DNA from: Nephrocerus scutellatus | Taxonomy: Eukaryota; Arthropoda; Insecta; Diptera; Pipunculidae | Direction: 5' to 3' | Assembly: GCA_947095585.1 (NCBI GenBank) | Contig: OX352761.1 | Span: 29,603,777-29,667,776 of the forward strand | DNA length: 64,000 nt | Shown: piece after piece, positions 56,901-64,000 of the stretch | How the letters are laid out: each line of letters opens with the position of its first letter | Numbering within the stretch: the first letter of the stretch is position 1 | Notes under the pieces: model-generated | Databases searched by the model: none | Seen by the model: the letters and a program-made list of their open reading frames with translations, nothing else | What the model was told of the DNA's origin: nothing | Position numbers and translations under genes: made by a program

Positions 56901-58862
56901 AGATACTATAGATTTTTTAGGTCGAAGTGTCTGCCAGATGGACTAGGGTATTTATAAAAAAAAAGAAGTATATAATAGAATTAATATAAATAACAGACCC
57001 GCGTTCGTATTAGCGTTTATTCCTGTATTATAAAACCACTGTCATTTCATTTAAATGGGATGAATACTTTATATTTATATTGTTGAGCTACAAGCGCTCT
57101 CCCTTGTTCTTTTTTGTTCTTTTCCTATTATTTTCACTGATTTCTTTTCACTTGTTCTGGAAAGTTTGAGAAATTTGCAATTGAAATATTAATGCATTTT
57201 CGTAGACAAGCATTTTATAAGAAATGTGTACTATTTTTTCTGTTTACAGTGCATCCTGGTTTTTGTAATGAAGATCCACTAATATAAATGGAGAAAATTT
57301 CGGACTAAAGGAATTATCTGACGAATTCCGGAGTTACCTGGTCCGAGGTAAGTAACAGTGCTGCTTTAATATAGAACAGTTTTGTTTTCTATTATTAATA
57401 CGAAATTATTATCAAATTTTGTTGAGATTAGCTCTGTGCTGATAAGAAAAAACAATTAAAAGGACCAACGAAGAAAAACGTTGCATTGTCTCCACTTCAA
57501 AGTGGATAATAAATTTAAAGGACTCGTGCAATGTGCCTAATATTTCCCTTTGCTAAAGGACAACAGACAAACGCATCCAACATATTTTAATGTAATTTTA
57601 ATGTATCGTAAATCAAACTGTAAATGTTAAGGTATATTACGGCAGTAACATAACTTATAAGTATAACAATATTTACTTTTATTGTCATTTTAATATTTTA
57701 AATACATATTTAATAATAAATCAGAAGCACACATACTCATGCATAAACTGAACATCCTTTTTACGGTGCTTTTATCCCTTAACCCCAGGGAAAGATGGAA
57801 AATTTACAGACTTTAAGAAGAAATGAAACTGTTTACAATTCAGCTCAATAAGCAGAAGAAAAATAGAGGAGCGAATCGTGTGATCAACAGTAGGAACGAA
57901 ATAAAATGGAAAAGGATACATCTGCTGTGCAGACGGTAAACGTATTTGCATATTCGTAAAAATGAAGGCAAACTATACTCTAAGGACACTCCTATTTTTA
58001 TATTGAGCAATGCTCTCTCTATAATATGATTTCAGTAAATAGATTCCGTTCTCAATTTGGGATTCATTTCTGAAGTTGTGATTTTTAAGAAGAAACGAAA
58101 ATATCTGGAAATAAAAACTTTACATCGGAATGTTTGAATGAATTAATTTTAAAGAAGTATTCATGTAAGACTTAGCCATTAAATGTTGCAATGTGTGTCT
58201 TATTAAATTTGATAGAACTTTTAAATTATTAATAGAAACAATTAATTAAGTGGATCACGGATAAGCAATCTTAAATTAAATTAAAATTGATTAAATTTCT
58301 GTAAGCCGGCTAACCAAAATGCCCGAAGGGCGAAGCAAATAATCAAGGAAAAGGAATTTTTTTATTGTGCGTGTGATTTCTTGTTTTTATGTTTGTCCAG
58401 TCGTATATATCGACTTCCAACAATCAGAATTTGATGGGCCTTATTGTAAAATAGTTATTTAGCGCTAGACTTGCAATGGAGTAATATTGAGATTTTTTTA
58501 TTCATAGGGGAAGTTTTAGGAAGAAAAATATAAAAAAACTAAGTCTCTTCACTAAGTCTCTGACTGAATTACAACTACACATATGACGAGTGGAAAGCCA
58601 CTCAATGTCAGCTGGAACTGCTTCAGTTCTATTCAAATTTTGAAGTTATTTCTAAGTTATGCGCATGGAAACTAAATTGCACAAACCATTTTTTAGTTAG
58701 CCTCGTAAGTCCCCTTGGGAAAAACCGAAAATCTATTACTTTTCGGGTTTATCTTACACCGAAATCTCTCATTTGACACCTCCGTCATAACTGTAAAACG
58801 CAAAGTTCTCTCTGAAGTTCAACAGTCGTTTAAGTTAAATAAATAGTTTTTATTATTTAAAA
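56901..58862. other. Unannotated stretch
   Basis: A/T-rich DNA with no ORF worth calling and no repeat recognised. Confidence 0.5.
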
Positions 58863-59093
58863 CTATACAATTTTTAGTTGAATTAAAGAAGTCTGATAAG
58901 TTGAAAGAAATATTTGTATCACAAAGTGATACAATTTAGAATGAAAGTGTAAAAGTATCGAAGATAAAATAGAGCTTTGGGGAACACCAGCGTTTATACA
59001 GTGAACATTAGATTTAAAATCATTCACTATGACCTCGTTTAAACCAATTTCATGTGCATTAATTTTCGACAAAAGAATTATCGAGTGCAACAA
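58863..59093 (-). pseudogene. Possible reverse transcriptase scrap
   Basis: The 76-codon frame contains HCINAGVPQSSILSSILLHF, resembling the RT B box (GVPQG.-.LSP.LF) with the Gly and Pro positions mutated. No catalytic YADD follows. It is a weak match, and flanking sequence adds only hints of RT in other frames. Confidence 0.4.
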
Positions 59094-59469
59094 CTCTCCC
59101 TAAATTTTCGAATTTATTGGTTTAAATTTTTTGTGAGATATGCCATCAGATAACTACAGGATGCTAAGGATTTGCTGTAACTCTAAGTTGCCTGTTTGTC
59201 AACACTTTTATGACCTTGTATATTATATATATACAATGAAAGAGGTATAGAGGCGGGGGCAATGCGAAATCTGGTAGCGTTAATCTAACAGCGAAATGGA
59301 AACCAAGCAGACTGGTCTTGTCTTTAAAGCATGTTATTCTTAATGAGAGTAGGAATTTACGACGATAGAGGATTTTTAATTATTTCACGAATGACTTAAA
59401 TGATTAATTCTTTCGGACATTGAAGTACTTTTATAAAGTTCTTTTTATTAACATCGCATCCTGATATGT
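59094..59469. other. Unannotated stretch
   Basis: No feature recognised. Confidence 0.4.
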
Positions 59470-59930
59470 TTGTGTCTTTTTTTGTTTGTGGCGAAATCTT
59501 GTAAGTTAGTTTAATCCACTTCCAAATTTAAACACATGTGTATTTCCGATGACAAAACTTTCTGTAAAAAATTGATCGGGCCCTAGGCCCTATTGGCTCC
59601 CATATACAATTTTAAAAACTTTAATTTAACTTGACTTTGTCTTGACCTTGAGGTCTGAAAGAGCTGAAATTATGTGAGCACCTCAGCCTTATGGGCCGTT
59701 TGTGAGATCGCAAGTAAGACACATGTAGCACGTCGTGTTTGGCTTTTCTTATTTCATATTCAAAGTTTGCCGACACATATGTTTCTCTAATAAGAGAATA
59801 TACATCAATATGTTGATATTTTAAATTCTCTATATTAACTTCGCGTTTTTTTGTTTGTGGATTGTTGCCAAATCTTTTGAACAATTTTCATTTCACTTTC
59901 CTAAAGCACACATGTGTATCTCCGATGAGA
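59470..59930 (+). repeat. TCTCTA repeat copies G1 and G2, head to tail, truncated
   Basis: G1 (about 59470-59805) has the CACTTCCAAATTTAAACACA unit and a GGGCCCTAGGCCC block, and ends TCTCTAATAAGAGAATATAC. G2 starts at once with TTTTAAATTCTCTATATTAA then CTTCGCG, and is cut at about 59930 where the RTE-like copy begins. About 155 bp in G1 (59615-59770) do not match the usual internal unit. Confidence 0.65.
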
Positions 59931-59934
59931 TATG

Positions 59935-61530
59935 CTATGCTATCATAGGATAGGATTTCAAGTCTATTAAAAAGTTGTTGTAGTGAGTTTTGAAACTCTC
60001 GAAATTTTTTCATCACCTACCTGAGGGTGCAAATCTGATCAGTTGTTGATTTTCCTGGGATGAAGCCACACTGGTAAGGACCAATGATGACTTTAGCGTA
60101 CGGGGATATCCTGTCTTGAAGGATAGAGGAGAAAATCTTATACGCGGTACTGAACAACGTTATACCACTATAATTGCTGCATGTTGTGATATCTCCTTTC
60201 TTATGTATGGGGCACAGTATGCCTCTTCGCCAGTCTTTCTCCCATACTTGCTCTATTAGTTCATGCGTTACACCGCGGACTATTTGAAAGAACTTCCGCA
60301 CCTGTTGCGGTCCTCGCTATCTATATTGTTCTAGTTCACGGACGAGATTATTTTCCAAGGCTGCTTTCTTTCGCCGGTGAACTGTTTTTTCATATCTTCT
60401 GAGCTCTTTATGTTCATCTTCTCGTGCCCGCTTTCTATGAGATTGTTGCATTGCTCGGTACGCAACATTCTTACGTTCTGTCGCTAGCTTACCTTCATCA
60501 TCGAACCAGTCGTTCCGCTCTCTACGACTACTGCCTAAGATGGAGTCAGCAGTACTAATGACAGTATTCTTAAGGCGTGTCCATTTCTCTTCTACGCCCG
60601 ACATCACAGCCCCAGGACTTACTCTCCCTGCATTTAGGGCGAGTCCTTTCGCTTGGTCGTAGTTTTTTCTGGTCTCTTCATTGCGAAGGGCAGCCATGTT
60701 GTCTCGAATCTGATTCGCGGATGCAGTCTTTCGTGATGATGCAATCCGCGCTCGGAGCAGCATACCAACAAGAAAGTGGTCCGAGTCGACGTTGGCACCT
60801 CGGTACGTTCGCACCGTCATCAGGTTCGGGTTGCGGCGGCGTTTTATCAACACCTTGTACTCGAAATGACCAAGTTATTGCTTGCTGCTAAACTTTTTGA
60901 CTCGTTGCCCCTTGTCATTAGTGTTCTCGTGTAAGCTATGGGTTCCAATGTACTGCCTTAATACTGGCTCCCTACCTATTTTGGCAATCATATCCCCCAG
61001 AATGATTTTTACATCATACTGAGGGCGAAGTTCCCGTTTGACTAATTCAAAGAATTCTCCTTTTTCATTATCTGGGGAATCATATGTAGGTGCGTGGATG
61101 TTTATGAGGCTTATGTTTTTAAATCTTCTCCGCACGCGAAGGGTGCTTATCCGTTCATTTACTGATTAAAAGCCGATAACGGTGGGTTTCATTCATTTGC
61201 TGATTAGAAACCCCACCCCGAGCACATGATGTCTTGCATGCCAGCTGTATAATACGTCATATTCTAATTTCCCCATCCACCGCATATCTTTGATTGCTAT
61301 TATGTCAGCATTATATTTGGACAGGTTATCTGCTAGCTGCTGTGCAACTCGAGCTCTGTACAGTGAGCGTACGTTTAATGAGAAAATTCCTAAACCGTTC
61401 TGCTGTTTTGTTTGCCGTGGTCGTCGTCGTTCATCAGTGTATCCGATGATGATTTGGGGTTCCGTAATAGAGTTTTTTAGGGGCGAGGTTATTGGCCTCA
61501 CGCGCACCTTACTTTGAAAGGACTAACCCG
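59935..61530 (-). mobile_element. RTE-like non-LTR retrotransposon, longest copy (5' half)
   Basis: On the minus strand: endonuclease N-terminus at 61507-61193 (ARVAQQLADNLSKYNADIIA, then AIKDMRWMGK, where the usual QE is KD, so the catalytic Glu is Asp); endonuclease middle at 61135-60875 (INIHAPTYDSPDNEKG, LGDMIAKIG with the conserved Asn changed to Ile); a jump into endonuclease end and linker at 60853-60317, open for 178 codons (NVDSDHFLVGMLLRARI, with the SDH motif, and NDWFDDEGKL); then RT fingers at 60301-60017 (WRRGILCPIHKKGDITTCSN, IIGPYQCGFIPGKSTTDQ). The palm and everything 3' are missing. The 5' ORF start is the most complete in the window. Confidence 0.9.
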
Positions 61531-61654
61531 ATTACTTAGCTTTTGCTGTATTGTAGGAAAATTACCAGCGGCCACCACGTGGAGCTTTGATCGCACTTCC
61601 ACCGGTCAGAGATAGTTACGGTCAGCTGCAGTTCTAAAGCATTATGTGTTATTC

Positions 61655-62060
61655 GCCCAATTTTGCTAATGGCTGACCGGAAATATACATGTGTATACAA
61701 TTTGAAAAACATCGGTTCCTTTTTTTATAAAATTTGAATGGGTGCCCCTGACCCTGAGGCCCGATCACTGCCATATTTTTACAAAAAGTGTTGACCATCG
61801 GCGAAACACTTGTGTATAAAAATGAATCGGGTAAATTTTGTAAAAACTTTGTTTGAGTGCCCCCCGACACCGAAGCCCGAGGGGCCCCAAATATAATATA
61901 AATAATAGAAAGTCTTGTCCTTGCAAATACACATGTGTGCAAAGTTTGAATAAAATCGGGCCGTAGGAAGTGGGTTAAATATTTATCACAAAATCTTACC
62001 AGCCAGCCATCCCTGGAGCCACAAATACACGCACGCGTAGTTGATACAGATAATTAAAAA
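61655..62060 (-). repeat. TCTCTA repeat copy H, truncated
   Basis: Internal units (GGAAATATACATGTGTATAC, GCCCCTGACCCTGAGGCCCG, ACAAAAAGTGTTGACCATCG) end with CCAGCCAGCCATCC, then ACGCACGCGTAGTTGATACA and GATAATTAAA, a decayed version of copy F's right end. The left end is lost. Confidence 0.72.
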
Positions 62061-62290
62061 AAAATTAGCAACTCTGATATCAGTACAAAATAGATAAATT
62101 TCGATAGTTTTAACAGTTGAATCGATAAATCATGACTCAGTGGCAGTGATAGCAAATTAAATAAGCACTGATAGAGACAAAAAAGATCTGGACTGGAAAA
62201 GTGATTCATGAGTTTACTCTAGATTAATTTTAATCCAGAGTTAGTTAACTCTACTAAAACTTAGTTAATTCAGCACTGAAAAACTGGTCT
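62061..62290. other. Unannotated stretch
   Basis: Short A/T-rich sequence, nothing recognised. Confidence 0.4.
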
Positions 62291-62790
62291 TTTGACCTTG
62301 AAGGAAGAAATTGTCTAATACCGTCGTGATGATATTTGTGAATGCTTCAATTATGTCATCCACACCACTATCGTCATTGTCAAAATTCAGAGTGCGGATG
62401 ACTGTGCTTCAAGAGCAAAGAGTAAATGTGTTGGCAACAAGGGTGTGGATTCGAATGCATCCGAGTCTGACACATCCGAAGTTGTCGACACCATTAGCGT
62501 CATCTCGGAGAAATCCGGTTGTTCCTCGGTTTGGATTGCATTAGGGGGAATGCAGATCCAACAACAGGCTTATGTCAAGCTAACCTCGAGGCGTTTTAAG
62601 CATGCCTTACGCATAGATAAAGATAGAGATAGTGCTCTTGTTTTTGCCAAAGCAGCGCCTCCCAATAAAAGCGTTGTTAAACGCGTCAGGTCGTGTTGGA
62701 GTTGCCTTGAAATACTGACCCTTACCACTGGTGGGGGGAATCGGTATTCAAAGCAGCTTCGTGTTTGTGATTTAAACTATTGACCCTTAC
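62291..62790 (+). mobile_element. Possible ORF1 segment of an LOA-like element
   Basis: The frame is open from about 62.35 kb to the stop at 62781. The 112 codons from the Met at 62445 begin MDSNASESDTSEVV and continue with RRFKHALRIDKDRDSALVFA and APPNKSVVKRVRS. The acidic Ser-rich then basic layout is like the N-terminal part of ORF1 proteins of this group. There are no zinc knuckles here. The assignment is by position (500 bp before other LOA-like coding sequence on the same strand) and composition only. Confidence 0.4.
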
Positions 62791-62946
62791 CTTGGTTAGG
62801 GGGAATTAGTAGTTCATTCAAAGACTGACTTTTTTTAAGTGTACAATTTTATTTAATTTCCTCTTATTTATACTAAAATCTAAAACTAAATATACATATA
62901 AGTCTTTATATGGGATATAGCGCTTGTATATGACATTGGTGTGATT

Positions 62947-63310
62947 GGTGATAAGACGATACGCATATCACACATCTTATCTCTATGGTTTTTGTATTTT
63001 ACATTTTGGTGATAAGACCATACGCATAACATAAATCTTATATGGTATTTGCTTATCACTTATCTGGTTTGGTGTTTCTTCCATCCTAGAGGTTGGTGAA
63101 GATAAGGCTGTAATGTGTTGTACTCCGCAAGGCAAATCCTGAACTCGATAGATAACGAAAGTATTACACTCTCATGCAGTGTAATGCGTTGTATAACGTC
63201 GCGAAGGGAAATGCTGGTTTACGCAACTTAAGTATGTGCAGCGTTGTATGCTGATAACGTCGCGTGGGAAATGATGATGTGCGTGATACGTAATTTATGT
63301 ATGTGCGGAC
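62947..63310 (+). repeat. Two short tandem duplications upstream of LOA-like coding sequence
   Basis: GGTGATAAGACSATACGCAT occurs at 62947 and 63008 (period about 61 bp, each followed by CATCTTAT/AATCTTAT and TATGG). GCGTTGTAT with ATAACGTCGCG, GGGAAATG and GTATGTGC occurs from 63186 and again from 63241 (period about 55-65 bp). They are non-coding and imperfect. Confidence 0.7.
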
Positions 63311-63339
63311 TGCACAGGTCGGAAGACCAGACACCACCC

Positions 63340-64000
63340 ACATCGGCCGCTAAAAATGCCAGAGCAGGGCCCTCACCTGACATTCCCACATTTAGTCAAG
63401 TGACCAGTGCTGTCAGGCTGGGGGTTGTCCCGATCGACCTGTCGAAGAAACCGCTGATAAAGGAGCAAATGACTTAACTTCAAGAAGCGGATGGATCAAA
63501 GATGGAAGCTGGAGTTGGTGCTGGTGTCTTCAGACCTAACTAAAAGGTCTCGATACCAATGGGAGTAAGTCCCACGGTCTTCCAGGCTGAACTCCATGCC
63601 ATAGAGATCTGCGCTAGGTTAAACCTTAGTAAAGGTGTTAAGGGCGCGAGAATATATATCTATTCAGATAGCCAGGCAGCACTCAAAGCTCTGTCGTCCA
63701 AGTCAATTGACTCAATAACAGTTAAAAGCTGCTACGATGCATTGCAATCTCTGGCCAGACACAACAGGGTTAAGCTCGGTTGGGTACCAGGTCATCGAGG
63801 TACTACAGGCAACGAAGCCGCAGATGAACTGGCTAGGGCTGATTCGGAAACTGCATTCATAGGACCTGAACCCTTTTGCAGCGTCAACTGGTGTGCCGCC
63901 ACAAAGCTGATAAATGGTTGGGAGGCCAAACTTCGCCTGGCTAAGGTAGTCCAAACAACTGATCAGATCAGCTAGTGGGTTTTCTAACTGGCCACTGTGG
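63340..64000 (+). mobile_element. LOA-like element: ORF1-like end joined in frame to RNase H
   Basis: The frame at 63244-63477 ends IPTFSQVTSAVRLGVVPIDL then SKKPLIKEQMT and TAA, resembling the C-terminal domain of ORF1 proteins of this group (tentative). The same frame continues at once with LQEADGSKMEAGVGAGVF, the first strand of RNase H, one more stop (63541-63543), and then 138 codons at 63559-63975: FQAELHAIEICARLNLSKG (Glu), YIYSDSQAALKAL (Asp), LGWVPGHRGTTGNEAADELA (Asp). All four catalytic RNase H residues are present. The RT and endonuclease are absent. The window ends inside the following TGHCG-type tail. Confidence 0.85.

Noticed and set aside
59621..59884. 87-codon minus-strand ORF with a VLHVSYL motif reminiscent of LTR-element pol ends
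   Set aside because: The match is a few residues, and its N-terminal part is antisense to a TCTCTA repeat terminus.

Overview
This window is eukaryotic, AT-rich and almost entirely non-genic. It reads as a transposable-element-dense stretch of an insect genome, most likely a higher fly. The evidence is a DD41D rosa-type mariner, a tRNA-derived SINE, several RNase H-bearing LOA/I-like and Jockey-like non-LTR elements, and an abundant RTE-like element with a GAT-repeat tail. A tephritid-type fly is a reasonable guess (rosa was named from Ceratitis rosa), but that is inference. There are no operons and no prokaryotic features. I see no complete, confidently recognisable host gene.

Layout. 1-2.58 kb: an RTE-like fragment (+) abutting an LOA-like fragment (-). 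4.5-5.45 kb: a broken unclassified repeat (called the TCTCTA repeat here) and an RTE 3' tail. 5.5-9.2 kb: sparse sequence with two weak host-like ORFs, one encoding a possible single-pass membrane peptide. 9.25-10.56 kb: a complete mariner with TIRs, a TA duplication and an uninterrupted 373-codon transposase. 10.96-12.78 kb: a TCTCTA repeat interrupted by a Jockey-like element (12-bp target duplication) and an RTE piece. 14.0-14.9 and 17.2-17.7 kb: more TCTCTA copies. 17.7-24.68 kb: an LOA-like element leading into three consecutive, apparently identical 2133-bp units. 27.0-28.8 kb: RTE (+). 29.5-30.4 kb: I/LOA-like (-). 32.0-32.25 kb: SINE. 34.2-34.83 kb: an LTR with primer-binding site and a scrap of gag. 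34.84-37.16 kb: a Jockey-like element (-). 38.4-41.3 kb: RTE (-), split by a 583-bp deleted mariner whose empty site can be read from a paralogue in the same window. 42.06-42.6 kb: a DNA ligase I pseudogene. 43.4-44.15 kb: a decayed mariner. 44.2-45.45 kb: RTE (+). 46.2-48.4 kb: two TCTCTA copies. 49.3-50.6 kb: an ACTCT array, a 184-codon ORF of unknown origin and a TA array. 50.6-52.65 kb: the 3' half of a Ty3/Gypsy element (-). 54.07-56.9 kb: further LOA-like pieces. 59.5-62.06 kb: TCTCTA pieces around the longest RTE copy (-). 62.3-64 kb: an LOA-like element with ORF1-like and RNase H segments, running off the end.

How it works together. Nearly every non-LTR copy is 5'-truncated, internally deleted or frameshifted, so these are relics. 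The exceptions are the mariner at 9.25 kb and the recent-looking triplication at 18.3-24.7 kb. Repeated insertion of elements into elements is the main organising feature.
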